From contig JBMOMX010000027.1 of NCBI GenBank assembly GCA_049323435.1, positions 55,605 through 119,604 on the forward strand: a stretch of DNA of 64,000 bases, in the 5' to 3' direction. The notes beneath the pieces were generated by a model, which ran no database searches, was not told the DNA's origin, and saw only the letters and a program-made list of their open reading frames with translations. Below, piece after piece: positions 24,941 through 34,080 of this stretch. This stretch comes from UBA11222 sp049323435 (lineage in GTDB: Bacteria > Pseudomonadota > Alphaproteobacteria > UBA11222). The position numbers were made by a program, and so were the translations under genes. Positions within the stretch are counted from its first letter, which is position 1; every line of letters starts with the position of its first letter.

Positions 24941-26068
24941 TCAGGGATGCGCGTCCGGGCTTCCCTCGCGGCCGCAGCGGCATGGGAATATCAGCGCCGC
25001 AGCCGCATCGAAACTGATGGCAATCTGCGCGCCAGCGGGGGGACTCGACACGAGTGGCGCCCGGGCGTGCATGCGCGTGCCATCGGCCAGTTTCAATTCC
25101 AGCAGCCTGTCCTGACCTTGTGGGGTCGCGCGCAGGACTGTTGCGCTGGCCTGGTTAGCCGCCGCTCCTACAGGGCCAAATCGTAGCTGTTCGGGACGGA
25201 TCAGTACTTCGACCCCTGCCCCCTCGGATAGTCCGTTTGCGGCAACATCGCCAAACAGTGTTGCGATGCGTCCGTCAACAACCAGCCCGTGCAGCCGGTT
25301 AAAACTGCTGAAAAACTCTGCTGTTTCAGCGTCAACAGGGCTGAAATACAGCGCGTCCGGCGTGCCGGTCTGCACCAGCCGCCCCTTACGCATCAGGGCA
25401 ATGCGGTCGGCCAGCAGCATGGCTTCTTCCGGGTCATGGGTCACCATCACCGTGGCGGCGCCGCTTTGCGCCAGAATAGCGACGGTCTGTTCGCGCACCT
25501 CATCGCGCAGGCGGCGGTCCAGACCGGAAAATGGTTCATCCATCAGCATGATTTTCGGGCGCGGCGCCATGGCGCGCGCCAGCGCTACCCGTTGCTGCTC
25601 ACCCCCGGAAAGCGTGTGCGGAAAAGACTGCGCATAGCGGGCCATGCCCACCGCTTCCAGCGCCGCCAGGGCCGCGTCATGGCGCGCGGCGCGGGGCATC
25701 GCCGACAGTCCGAAAGCCACATTGTGCAGCACATCCAGATGCGGAAACAGCGCATAGTCCTGAAACATCAGCCCGACACTGCGGTTTTCCGGCGCTACAA
25801 AGCCAGATTCCCCCGCAACCTCCAACCCATCAATAAACACCTGACCGCTTGTCTGCCGCACCAGCCCGGCAATGATACGCAGTAATGTGGATTTCCCGCA
25901 GCCCGATGGCCCCAACAGACAGACAAATTCCCCCGCCGCAATGTCGAGGGACACATCCTCAACCGCCCACACCCGGTGATAGCGGTGCGAAACATGGCGC
26001 AGCGACAGACGCGGCGCCATTTGCGGCGCAGTCTCTCTTATCCCCTGTTCTGGTAGTGCTGTAGGCAT
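24941..26068 (-). CDS. ABC transporter ATPase of the FbpC/PotA type, without permease
   Basis: A 375-aa importer ATPase. Walker A LLGPSGCGKSTLLRIIAGL, Q-loop MFQDYALFPHLDV, signature TLSGGEQQRVALARAM, Walker B IMLMDEPFSGLDRRL and H-loop VMVTHDPEEAM are intact. The C-terminal third is a TOBE-like domain (VEVLIRPEQLRFGP). The closest recognisable group is ferric iron (FbpC) or polyamine/sulfate-type ATPases. No permease or binding-protein gene adjoins it. It lies between scpB and tatA, which are adjacent in many relatives, and is bordered by REP palindromes, so it looks inserted. Confidence 0.85.
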   Translation of the reverse strand: MPTALPEQGIRETAPQMAPRLSLRHVSHRYHRVWAVEDVSLDIAAGEFVCLLGPSGCGKSTLLRIIAGLVRQTSGQVFIDGLEVAGESGFVAPENRSVGLMFQDYALFPHLDVLHNVAFGLSAMPRAARHDAALAALEAVGMARYAQSFPHTLSGGEQQRVALARAMAPRPKIMLMDEPFSGLDRRLRDEVREQTVAILAQSGAATVMVTHDPEEAMLLADRIALMRKGRLVQTGTPDALYFSPVDAETAEFFSSFNRLHGLVVDGRIATLFGDVAANGLSEGAGVEVLIRPEQLRFGPVGAAANQASATVLRATPQGQDRLLELKLADGTRMHARAPLVSSPPAGAQIAISFDAAAALIFPCRCGREGSPDAHP

Positions 26069-26322
26069 TGCGCCCTTTATACTTGGCCAACTATCAAGAT
26101 GACAAAATCATTATACCCGGATAGTTGCAACTAATTATTAATTACCTGATGCGTGTTAATCGGGACAGTTTATATTTATGGCAGGATAATTTTAAGTCGA
26201 ACCGGCACAAAGTGATTTCTCACCCTTTATCGGCATCCGCCCTGCACGCCAGGGACTGACAATGCCCCGGCGCTCTCACCCTGCGACAGAGGGATTCAGG
26301 CTGAAATCATCAGGCTATAAGA

Positions 26323-27117
26323 TTATCCCTCCGCGCTGTCCGGTGCGTCAGCCGTCTCGCGCAGGCCGGGGCCTGCGATGACATTGGAGGGCAGATCCGA
26401 TGCATCATCCAGTTCTTTCGTCTCGGATCCCCGCCTTAGTTCCGGTAGCGTATCGTTTTCGTCCAGCGGCTCTTCATCTTCCTGCACCGCATCCGGATCG
26501 GGCACTGAGACGCGAAAATCGGGAGGCAGGCGCATATCCAGCAGACCCGCGGCCTTGAGTTCCTCAAGACCAGGTAAATCCTTGATGGATTCGAGACCGA
26601 AATGTATTTCGAAAGTTTCGGTCGTGCCGAATGTCAGGGGCCTGCCGGGGCTGCGCCGCCGGCCGCGTGGACGTATCCATTCGGTTTCCAGCAGCAGTTC
26701 CAATGTACCCTTGCTGACTGACACACCGCGAATATCTTCGATTTCCGCGCGGGTTACCGGCTGATGATAGGCGATGATCGCCAGGGTTTCGATAGCCGCC
26801 CGGGACAGGCGCTTTTCGCGCTCGGTTTCCCGGCGCAGCAAAAACGCCAGATCAGGGGCGGTACGAAAGGCCCATTTACCAGCCACCCGCACCAGATTGA
26901 CACCACGCCGGGCATAATCTTCCACCAGTTCGCCCAATAGCGCCGCCACATCCACCCCGGCAGGCAGACGCAGCGCCAGTGACGCCTCATCCAGCGGCTC
27001 TGAGGCGGCAAACAGCAATGCCTCCAGGGTGCGCCGGTGCTGCGGGCTGTCTGGATGCAACAGCGCCACATTTGAAACTTCCGTTTCGTCCAGCCCTGCC
27101 TCGCCTGCTTCGCTCAT
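26323..27117 (-). CDS. scpB: Segregation and condensation protein ScpB
   Basis: A 264-aa kleisin-associated winged-helix protein of the SMC-ScpAB condensin. The first winged helix includes HRRTLEALLFAASEPLDEAS. The conserved ETLAIIAYHQPVTRAEIEDI and RGVSVSKGTLELLLETEWI segments of the second winged helix are complete, followed by GRPLTFGTTETFEIHFGLES. The C-terminal 80 residues are acidic and low in complexity. It follows scpA by 21 bases. Confidence 0.93.
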   Translation of the reverse strand: MSEAGEAGLDETEVSNVALLHPDSPQHRRTLEALLFAASEPLDEASLALRLPAGVDVAALLGELVEDYARRGVNLVRVAGKWAFRTAPDLAFLLRRETEREKRLSRAAIETLAIIAYHQPVTRAEIEDIRGVSVSKGTLELLLETEWIRPRGRRRSPGRPLTFGTTETFEIHFGLESIKDLPGLEELKAAGLLDMRLPPDFRVSVPDPDAVQEDEEPLDENDTLPELRRGSETKELDDASDLPSNVIAGPGLRETADAPDSAEG

Positions 27118-27138
27118 CTGCCAATATCCATGTTGCTG

Positions 27139-27987
27139 TCAGTCCTCTGCCCTCGGCGTGGCGCGTCCGCGAATATGGATCGGGCCAAAAATCTCGTTCT
27201 GCTGAATTTCCGCCTGCCCCATACGGACCATTTCGAGCATGGCGGAGAATGTCGCGGCAAACGCCGAACGCACCGCGCCAGTCTCGCGAAAATCTTCCGG
27301 CAGGAAACGTTCCAGCACCGCCCAGTCCGGCGCAGTTCCCAGCAGACGCCGCAGCCGGACCAGCGCCTCTTCCATTGAATAAACCGCTGCCCGCCGGATA
27401 TGCATGGGTTCTACAACAATCTTGCGGGTACGCCCGTCGGAATAGGCCTTCAGCAATTCGTACCAGGACAGGACATAGTTGGACTTTGTTACCACCCGCA
27501 CACCTTCCGGCATGCCGCGCGCAAAAACATCCCGGCCAAGCCGGTCGCGGCCCATCAACAGTGCTGCGGCATTGCGCATCGCTTCCAGCCGTTGCAGACG
27601 GAAAGAAAGAATTGCCGCCATTTCCTCGCCGCTTGGCCCGTCATCGCCCGGTTCCGGCGGCAGCAACAGCCGCGACTTCAGATAAGCCAGCCATGCCGCC
27701 ATCACCAGATAATCCGCCGCCAGTTCCAGACGCAACTGCCGGGCATTTTCGATGAACACGATAAATTGTTCCGCCAGCGCCAGAATGGAGATCGACATCA
27801 GATCGACCTTCTGGGTGCGCGCCAGATTCAGCAGCACATCCAGCGGCCCTTCAAAACCGTCCAGATCAACGATCATCGCATCATCCTGCTGCGCCGATAG
27901 CTGCGCGCCGCCCGGCGCAGCAAGCCCCTTTACGGGCAGCGGCAGAACATTGCCTTCCTCAAAAATGACTTCGTTTCCGGTCAACAA
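27139..27987 (-). CDS. scpA: Segregation and condensation protein ScpA
   Basis: A kleisin subunit of the bacterial condensin. The N-terminal core is VDLDGFEGPLDVLLNLARTQ, followed by KVDLMSISILALAEQFIVFI and AADYLVMAAWLAYLKSRLLL, which are diagnostic. The frame starts with TTG at 27987 (282 aa). A more usual ScpA N-terminus would come from the in-frame ATG at 27876 (MIVDLDGF), preceded by AGGATG, giving 245 aa; both are possible. The 178 bases between nagZ and this gene hold no convincing gene. Confidence 0.92.
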   Translation of the reverse strand: MLTGNEVIFEEGNVLPLPVKGLAAPGGAQLSAQQDDAMIVDLDGFEGPLDVLLNLARTQKVDLMSISILALAEQFIVFIENARQLRLELAADYLVMAAWLAYLKSRLLLPPEPGDDGPSGEEMAAILSFRLQRLEAMRNAAALLMGRDRLGRDVFARGMPEGVRVVTKSNYVLSWYELLKAYSDGRTRKIVVEPMHIRRAAVYSMEEALVRLRRLLGTAPDWAVLERFLPEDFRETGAVRSAFAATFSAMLEMVRMGQAEIQQNEIFGPIHIRGRATPRAED

Positions 27988-28165
27988 TCCTGATCCGTCT
28001 TAAGTCTGTAGTGTAAGCCCGTCATGGGTTCAGTTCCCGTATTTCATTTCCATTTCACCCGGCGGCGCCCCGGTCCGAACCCGGCGCCGTGCGGGACTTG
28101 ATAGCGTCCGGTACAGCTTTACCATTTCGGCATCCATCTTGCCATCAGCAGTAGCGCACCAGGCC

Positions 28166-29182
28166 CTATGCCCCGGCCAGAAGCCCGTCAAGCTGCGCTT
28201 TTGCCGCCACTGCATCGAATTTATCCGGCATCTGCAAATGGGCCAGCGCCGCCGCACACCGCACCATGCCCTTACCGGAAAGTATCGGCGTTTCGCGCAA
28301 TACTTCCCGCATTTCCGTCATCACGCCACTGCAATGTAAAAGCACATCACAGCCCGCTGCGATAGCCCTGGCGGCGCGCTCGGCGAAACCGCCCTTCAGC
28401 GCCTTCATGCCAAGATCGTCGCACATCAGAGCACCCTCAAACCCGATCTCGCCACGAATAATATCGCGGATGATTTTTTCGGAATGGCTGGCAGGTATGT
28501 CCCCGTCAATGGCTGAAAATGCAACATGCGCCGTCATGGCCAGCGGCATATCCCGCAATGCCCTGAACGGGGCAAAATCCGTGCGCCGCAATTCGTCCAG
28601 ACTGACAGTGACCAGCGGCAGATCAAGATGGCTGTCGGCTGCGGCCCGGCCATGCCCGGGAATATGCTTGATCACCGGCAGCACCCCGCCCGCCATCAAG
28701 CCTTCGCACTGGGCCCGGCCCAGTTCAGCGACAATCTCCGGGTCCGAGGAAAAGGCCCGGTCGCCAATGATCTGATGCCCGCCAGTGGCTGGCACATCCA
28801 GCACCGGCACGCAGTCCACACTAATGCCCAGCGCCGACAGTTCATGCGCCAGCAGCCGGGCGTTCAGCTTGCAAGCCTGACGCGCGACATCGGGCTTCTG
28901 CTTTTGATGTAATCGTCCGAAAATGTCCGCCGGAGGGGCCGAACGCCACTGCGGCGGGATCAGACGCGCTACCCGCCCGCCTTCCTGGTCGATCAGCACA
29001 GGCGCACCGGGGCGGCCAACACAATCCCTTAAACTATCAACCAGTTCAATTACTTGTTCCGGGGATTTAATATTTCGCGCGAACAAAATAAAGCCCCAGG
29101 GGCCGGCATCCCGAAAAAATGCCGCCTCGGCCGGCAGCAGTTCCGTCCCCGCGCATCCAAAAATAACGGCGCGTGCGGTCAT
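28166..29182 (-). CDS. nagZ: Beta-N-acetylhexosaminidase NagZ (glycoside hydrolase family 3)
   Basis: A 338-aa cytosolic enzyme of cell-wall recycling that removes GlcNAc from anhydro-muropeptides. Features are GFILFARNIKSPEQVIELV, VLIDQEGGRVARL and the family-3 signature VIKHIPGHGRAAADSHLDLP with its catalytic loop Asp-x-His. MCDDLGMKALKG holds the nucleophile Asp (about residue 243). The start at 29182 follows the SPOR gene stop by five bases; a longer frame to 29209 would overlap it. Confidence 0.93.
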   Translation of the reverse strand: MTARAVIFGCAGTELLPAEAAFFRDAGPWGFILFARNIKSPEQVIELVDSLRDCVGRPGAPVLIDQEGGRVARLIPPQWRSAPPADIFGRLHQKQKPDVARQACKLNARLLAHELSALGISVDCVPVLDVPATGGHQIIGDRAFSSDPEIVAELGRAQCEGLMAGGVLPVIKHIPGHGRAAADSHLDLPLVTVSLDELRRTDFAPFRALRDMPLAMTAHVAFSAIDGDIPASHSEKIIRDIIRGEIGFEGALMCDDLGMKALKGGFAERAARAIAAGCDVLLHCSGVMTEMREVLRETPILSGKGMVRCAAALAHLQMPDKFDAVAAKAQLDGLLAGA

Positions 29183-29187
29183 CGCGT

Positions 29188-30141
29188 CTAACGCACTGCG
29201 ACCAGGCAATCAACGCCCGCCACTTTCAGCGCGGCGCAGCGCTCCACCGCGTCAGTACGTACGGGGAATGGACCGGCCTGAAGACGGAAGAAACGTCCCT
29301 TATCCCCTAGATCAGCCTCGCTAACATAATGTTCCAGACTGCCAAGCGCCGCTGTATGCCGGGTCGCCAATAATTTCCAGCCTGCGTCTGCGGCTTCGCG
29401 TGACCGGAACGCCCCCAATTGCAGAACGAAGGTCTTGCCATCTGCGCCATTGGGGGCGGGGGCGGCGCCAACCATCGGCCGTGGTTGCAGCGCAGCCTGC
29501 GCGGCGGGTGCGTCCGATGGCGGCGCTACCGGGGTTTCAGGCACCGCAGTTTCTGAAGGCATGCCGGCGTCATCCCCTGAGGTGACTTCCGGCGCCGGTT
29601 CTGCGGCAACATTATCCTGCGGTTCCGCAGCATCCGGTGTGCGGCCCATGGGATCTGCAATTTCTGGCGCGGCGATATCGGGGGCGCCTTTGGGCGCCAC
29701 AGGCTTTTCGCCATCGGCGGGTGGTGGAATACGCACGACCTTGGGCTGCCCTTCCGCAGGCATTTCATTATTGTAGGGGGTGATGATGCGCGGCTTTTCC
29801 TTGGGCTCTTCGGAGCCGGGCAGGAGCTGTTCCAGGCCGGCGTCATTGCCGTCGATCTTGTCGTAAACCGTCTTGTCCTGATGCGCGAAATTGGTGCCGC
29901 CAGGATCGCTTGGCTTGACCTTGATATCCCCGGGTTCCGCCGCAATGACCGGCACGGCGCCCTGCTCCGCCTCTGTCACACCCGCCCTGTAAGCGTACCA
30001 GATCACGCCGGAAAAGATCAGCAGCGTCGCAATTCCGATCACCACCAGCGTCCCGGTCATCATGCTGAACCGGGACGGGGGAATATCCAGATCGTCATAG
30101 TTTTTTTCCAGCTCGTCTGGATCGTTCAAGTCTTGCGGCAT
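29188..30141 (-). CDS. SPOR-domain inner-membrane protein
   Basis: A 317-aa bitopic protein. The acidic cytoplasmic tail (residues 1-30) is followed by a membrane helix (MTGTLVVIGIATLLIFSGVI), a long Pro/Ala/Glu-rich periplasmic linker (about 60-225), and a C-terminal SPOR domain (about 238-317, FVLQLGAFRSREAADAGWKL through CAALKVAGVDCLVAVR). SPOR domains bind denuded glycan at the division septum. The ATG overlaps the argS stop (TAATG). Its place between argS and nagZ is conserved in alphaproteobacteria. Confidence 0.92.
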   Translation of the reverse strand: MPQDLNDPDELEKNYDDLDIPPSRFSMMTGTLVVIGIATLLIFSGVIWYAYRAGVTEAEQGAVPVIAAEPGDIKVKPSDPGGTNFAHQDKTVYDKIDGNDAGLEQLLPGSEEPKEKPRIITPYNNEMPAEGQPKVVRIPPPADGEKPVAPKGAPDIAAPEIADPMGRTPDAAEPQDNVAAEPAPEVTSGDDAGMPSETAVPETPVAPPSDAPAAQAALQPRPMVGAAPAPNGADGKTFVLQLGAFRSREAADAGWKLLATRHTAALGSLEHYVSEADLGDKGRFFRLQAGPFPVRTDAVERCAALKVAGVDCLVAVR

Positions 30142-31916
30142 TAGCGCATCTCCTCAACCGGCGTGACGCCAAGTATCTTCAGCGCCCCGGCAATGACCTC
30201 TCTGGCCGCGCGAATCAGCGCCAATCGCGCGAGTGTAACATCCTTCTGCTCCGGTACGATAAAACGCAGTTGGGGATTCTCATTGCCCTTGTTCCACAAT
30301 GCATGAAAAGCCGAGGCCATATCATGCGCAAAAAAGGCGATGCGGTGCGGCTCATGCGCCTGCGCCGCCGTTTCCACCATGCGCGGCCATCCGGCCATTA
30401 ACCGGATCAGCGCCAGCTCATCCGGGTCCACAAGCGGCGACAGATCCACCCCTTCATCGCGCTTCGAACTTCCGGGGGCCTCGCCCGCCATAGTCTTTGC
30501 TAAGCCGGGAAAAATGTCCGCCGCATTTCGCAACACTGAACAGATGCGGGCATGGGCATATTGCACATAGAAAACCGGATTGTCTTTCGATTGCTCGGTC
30601 ACTTTGGCGAAGTCGAAATCCAGCGGCGCATCATTTTTCCGGTACAGCATCATAAACCGCACCGCGTCGCGCCCAACCTCGTCCACTACTTCACGCAGAG
30701 TTACGAAGTTACCGGAACGCTTGGACATTTTTATCTGTTCGCCATTTCGCAACAGGCGCACCAGCTGGCAGATCTTGACGTCGATCTCGCCCTTGCCGCC
30801 GGTAAGCGCGGCGATCGCGGCTGTCATGCGTTTGACATAACCACCATGATCAGCCCCGAACACATCAATCATATGCGCATAGCCGCGCTGGAATTTGTCA
30901 TAATGATAGGCGATATCGGGCGCAAAATAGGTCCAGCTTCCATCCGATTTTTTCAGCGCGCGATCCACATCATCCCCAAACTGGCTGGCGCGAAACAGCG
31001 TCTGCGGCCGCGGCTCCCAATCATCCGGGGTTTTGCCTTTTGGAGGCTCCAATACGCCGACATAGATCAATCCCTGAGATTCGAGATGCGCGAGCGTTTT
31101 CTCGATTGCGCCGCTTTCATGCAATGCCCGTTCGGAATAAAATTCATCATGCCGAATGCCCAGCGCCGCAAGGTCTTCGCGGATCAGCGCCATCATCGCT
31201 TTCAGGGCGGCGTCGCGCACGCGGTGCAGCCAATGCGCCTCCGGCATGGCGCGCAAACTGTCGCCATATTCGGATTTTAACTGCTGTCCCACCGGGATGA
31301 GATAGTCGCCGGGATAAAGGCCCTCGGGAATTTCGCCTATGTCCTCGCCCAGCGCCTCGCGATATCGCAAAAAGGCCGAGCGCGCCAGAACGTCCACCTG
31401 CGCGCCAGCGTCGTTAATGTAATATTCGCGGCACACCTCGTAACCTGCTGTTTGCATGAGGTTTGCCAGCGCATCCCCAAACACTGCACCGCGTGTGTGC
31501 CCGACATGCATCGGCCCGGTCGGGTTGGCCGACACATATTCGATATTAACCCGAAGCCCGGCGCCGATGCTGGATACGCCATAATGCGGTGCCTCAAGTA
31601 AAATTCCGGCCAGCAGCCTGTGCCAGTATGCGGGCGTCAGGCGCAGATTGATAAAACCCGGCCCCGCGATTTCAACCGCTGCCACCCCTTCATATTCACG
31701 CATTCTGGGGACCAGCATCTCAGCAATCTCGCGCGGCTTCATTCCCGCCGGTTTGGCAAGAACCATGGCCACATTGGTTGACAGATCGCCATGCGCGGGA
31801 TCGCGTGGAGCCTCGCAGGTTTTACCGGAAGCGGCAAGCTGTCCGGAACTTATCCCGGCAATAGACGCCATACATGTTGCTGTAATTTTGTCGTCAAAGT
31901 CTTTGAATATGTTCAT
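30141..31916 (-). CDS. argS: Arginine--tRNA ligase
   Basis: A 591-aa class I synthetase. The N-terminal additional domain (residues 1-115) is followed by the HIGH-type motif in NPTGPMHVGHTRGAVFGD. The KMSKS counterpart is IKMSKRSGNFVTLRE, and the C-terminal DALR anticodon-binding domain (VQYAHARICSVLRN onward) completes it. The ATG at 31916 follows AGGA and gives the family's N-terminus (MNIFKDFDDKIT). A longer frame reaching 32006 enters the repeat region and is rejected. argS and the SPOR gene share one base. Confidence 0.95.
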   Translation of the reverse strand: MNIFKDFDDKITATCMASIAGISSGQLAASGKTCEAPRDPAHGDLSTNVAMVLAKPAGMKPREIAEMLVPRMREYEGVAAVEIAGPGFINLRLTPAYWHRLLAGILLEAPHYGVSSIGAGLRVNIEYVSANPTGPMHVGHTRGAVFGDALANLMQTAGYEVCREYYINDAGAQVDVLARSAFLRYREALGEDIGEIPEGLYPGDYLIPVGQQLKSEYGDSLRAMPEAHWLHRVRDAALKAMMALIREDLAALGIRHDEFYSERALHESGAIEKTLAHLESQGLIYVGVLEPPKGKTPDDWEPRPQTLFRASQFGDDVDRALKKSDGSWTYFAPDIAYHYDKFQRGYAHMIDVFGADHGGYVKRMTAAIAALTGGKGEIDVKICQLVRLLRNGEQIKMSKRSGNFVTLREVVDEVGRDAVRFMMLYRKNDAPLDFDFAKVTEQSKDNPVFYVQYAHARICSVLRNAADIFPGLAKTMAGEAPGSSKRDEGVDLSPLVDPDELALIRLMAGWPRMVETAAQAHEPHRIAFFAHDMASAFHALWNKGNENPQLRFIVPEQKDVTLARLALIRAAREVIAGALKILGVTPVEEMR

Positions 31917-31975
31917 GATTTCCTGCATGCGCTGGACCATATTGTGATCAGATTGATACGCCCGCTTTCCCACTT

Positions 31976-32083
31976 CCTCACCCCACCCCTGACCCCTCCC
32001 CATCAAGGGGAGGGGGATTCCTTCAGTCTACTGAGCGCCGTCTCCCTCCCCCTCGTGGGGAGGGGTTAGGGGTGGGGGGAGCG
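31976..32083. repeat. C/G-rich double hairpin (dispersed-repeat type)
   Basis: The left arm holds CCCCTCCCC-ATCAA-GGGGAGGGG (9-bp stem) and the right arm CCCTCCCC-CTCGT-GGGGAGGGG. The outer flanks (CTCACCCCACCCCTGA and GGTTAGGGGTGGGGGGAG) are also complementary, so the 108-base element can fold as two hairpins or one long one. It lies upstream of argS and downstream of dgt; the remaining 85 bases to dgt show no gene. It looks like a mobile palindromic repeat rather than a terminator. Confidence 0.75.
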
Positions 32084-32169
32084 GTTCAGTCAGTTCACAA
32101 ATTACTCTAGCGCTTGCACGGCGGGTGCGGCGCACAGCAACTATTGTAACGGAAAAGAGGATGGAAAAG

Positions 32170-33372
32170 CTAAATCTTCAATTGCAGGTCGAACAGGCGC
32201 CCATGTTCCTCCATGGCGAAGCGGTCCGTCATGCCGGCCACATAATCACAGACGATGCGTGCGGTGGCTTTACTGCCGGGCTTGCCGCAAAGCAACTGCC
32301 ATTCAGTAGGCAGCAATTCCGGTTCCGCCAGAAAACGCATGAAGATTTCCTCCAGCACGCGCCTGGCCTGGCTCATCACCCGGTTGACTTTGTAATGCCG
32401 GTACATATGCGTGAACAGATAAGCCTTGAGTGCCACAATGTCCTGAGCCATTGCGGGTGAAAAGGCAATCAGCGGCCGCCCCAGTTCGCGCACATGCGCC
32501 GCATCAAATACCCGCTCCCGCTTCACATTGCTTCTTGATTGCTCCAGTAAATCATCCACCATCACGCCGATCAGCTCACGCACCGCCTCATTAATCAGAC
32601 GGCTGCGCGCCACGCCGGGAAAACGCCCCACGGCCTTTTGAAAAATCGGACCGGCAAAGGGGGCCTGGCACATCTGGTCAAAATCCAGCAGGCCGGCCCG
32701 CAGCCCGTCGTCAATATCATGCGCACAATAGGCAACATCGTCCGACAATGCGCTGACCTGCGCCTCGGCTGATGGGTAGGCGTGCAATTCCAGATCCTGA
32801 AGATCGGCATATTCACGTATCGCCAGCGGCAGCGTGCGTTCAATGCCGGGTCCAGTCAGCGGGCCATTATGCTTGACCAGACCTTCCAGCGTTTCCCAGG
32901 TCAGGTTCAACCCGTCAAAGGCGGCATAACGCTGCTCCAGCCGGGTAACGATGCGCAGGGCCTGGGCATTATGGTCAAAGCCGCCAAATTGCTGCATGCA
33001 CCCGTCCAGCGCCGATTCGCCCGCATGGCCAAATGGGGGGTGGCCCAAATCATGCGCCAGGGCCAGCGCCTCGGCCAGATCTTCGTTCAACCCAAGCGCC
33101 CGGCTGATTGAACGGGTAATCTGCGCCACTTCCAGTGAATGGGTCAGCCGGGTGCGGTAATAATCGCCTTCATAATACACAAAAACCTGGGTTTTGTGTT
33201 TCATGCGGCGAAACGCACTGCAATGCACGATCCGGTCACGGTCGCGCTGAAAGGCGCTGCGGGTGGCGCTTTCCGGCTCTGCGAACAGCCGGCCACGGCT
33301 GGTCTGCGGCAGGCAGGACCAGGGCGCGATTCCCACCCCGGACAGAAATAAAGATTTAGGCTCCATAGTCAT
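32170..33372 (-). CDS. Deoxyguanosinetriphosphate triphosphohydrolase-like protein
   Basis: A 400-aa HD-domain dNTP triphosphohydrolase of the dGTPase type (bacterial SAMHD1-like). Motifs include RDRDRIVHCSAFRRMKHKTQ, RTRLTHSLEVAQITRSISRA and the HD pair in LAHDLGHPPFGHAGE, with the later AYCAHDIDDGL for the second metal-site Asp. It cleaves dNTPs to deoxynucleoside and triphosphate. Two in-frame ATGs (33372, 33366) are possible. It is transcribed divergently from erpA, an arrangement common in alphaproteobacteria. Confidence 0.92.
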   Translation of the reverse strand: MTMEPKSLFLSGVGIAPWSCLPQTSRGRLFAEPESATRSAFQRDRDRIVHCSAFRRMKHKTQVFVYYEGDYYRTRLTHSLEVAQITRSISRALGLNEDLAEALALAHDLGHPPFGHAGESALDGCMQQFGGFDHNAQALRIVTRLEQRYAAFDGLNLTWETLEGLVKHNGPLTGPGIERTLPLAIREYADLQDLELHAYPSAEAQVSALSDDVAYCAHDIDDGLRAGLLDFDQMCQAPFAGPIFQKAVGRFPGVARSRLINEAVRELIGVMVDDLLEQSRSNVKRERVFDAAHVRELGRPLIAFSPAMAQDIVALKAYLFTHMYRHYKVNRVMSQARRVLEEIFMRFLAEPELLPTEWQLLCGKPGSKATARIVCDYVAGMTDRFAMEEHGRLFDLQLKI

Positions 33373-33393
33373 CTAGCTTAAATAGCGGGTTTG

Positions 33394-33422
33394 TTGGCAA
33401 AATCACAGAAAATGCATATATA
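33394..33422 (+). promoter_or_regulatory. Sigma-70-type promoter of erpA
   Basis: TTGGCA (33394-33399), a 17-base spacer, and TATATA (33417-33422), 42 bases before the erpA ATG in the dgt-erpA divergent gap. Both boxes are close to consensus and the spacing is ideal. Confidence 0.65.
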
Positions 33423-33463
33423 GTATGACATTATGCACAAAACACACGTCAGGCGGTAGCTTC

Positions 33464-33814
33464 ATGACCCAGACACAAACCTCCACGCTCCAGGGTTTGA
33501 CCATATCCCAAAGCGCCGCACGCCAGATCACCAGGCTGGTAGCGGGCGAGGCGCCGGGAACCATGCTGCGGGTCACCGTATCCGGCGGCGGCTGTTCCGG
33601 CTTTCAATATGCCTTCGCCTTTGACAACACCATAACAGAAGATGATCACAGCTTCAGCCGTGACGGTGTGACGGTGATCATCGATACGATCTCGCTTGAA
33701 TATCTGGCAGGTTCGGAAATCGACTATGTGGACGACCTGATCGGCGCGGCGTTCCGCATCCATAATCCGAAAGCAACGGCCTCTTGCGGCTGCGGAACCT
33801 CGTTTGCGGTATAG
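33464..33814 (+). CDS. erpA: Iron-sulfur cluster insertion protein, ErpA/IscA family
   Basis: A 116-aa A-type carrier that delivers iron-sulfur clusters. The three conserved cysteines are present: one in VSGGGCSGFQYAFAFD and two in the C-terminal ASCGCGTSF. The segment EYLAGSEIDYVDDLIGAAFR is typical of ErpA. The start at 33464 (MTQTQTST) is chosen over a longer upstream frame. In many alphaproteobacteria the next gene is xthA; here five genes separate them. Confidence 0.93.
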   Translation: MTQTQTSTLQGLTISQSAARQITRLVAGEAPGTMLRVTVSGGGCSGFQYAFAFDNTITEDDHSFSRDGVTVIIDTISLEYLAGSEIDYVDDLIGAAFRIHNPKATASCGCGTSFAV

Positions 33815-33837
33815 GGGTGCGTTCAGGAGTTTTGACA

Positions 33838-34080
33838 ATGGCGACAATTCAGATTGAGCTATCCGAAACCACGGCCAAGGCTGCGCTTGATGCGGGCCTG
33901 TTGACGCCACAGGCCTTGGAGCGGCTATTAAAAGAAGCCCTGAAGCGGCAGGCTGATACTGAAGCACTGCGTCTGGAAATTCAAAAGGGCATTGACAGCG
34001 GCCCCGGCATCCCGGCGGACGAGGTGTTTGACCGCCTGGAAGCCAAGTATCGCGCACTGGCACAGAACCGCCGCGCGTGA
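33838..34080 (+). CDS. Putative antitoxin of a ParE-type toxin-antitoxin pair
   Basis: An 80-aa small protein, MATIQIELSETTAKAALDAG at the start, then a helical charged region and an acidic C-terminal half typical of antitoxins that wrap around ParE/RelE toxins. CAGGAG precedes the ATG. Its stop overlaps the start of the toxin gene (TGATG), indicating coupled translation. The call rests on size, order and overlap rather than a strong domain match. Confidence 0.7.
   Translation: MATIQIELSETTAKAALDAGLLTPQALERLLKEALKRQADTEALRLEIQKGIDSGPGIPADEVFDRLEAKYRALAQNRRA

Noticed and set aside
26132..26144. TAATTATTAATTA palindrome upstream of the FbpC-like gene as a Fur or Irr box
   Set aside because: AT-rich half sites match only loosely; without a genome-wide motif the call is not supportable.
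28040..28070. T-arm-like sequence GGGTTCAGTTCCC suggesting a tRNA between scpA and nagZ
   Set aside because: No matching acceptor stem or anticodon arm could be found upstream, and the conserved A at position 58 is missing.
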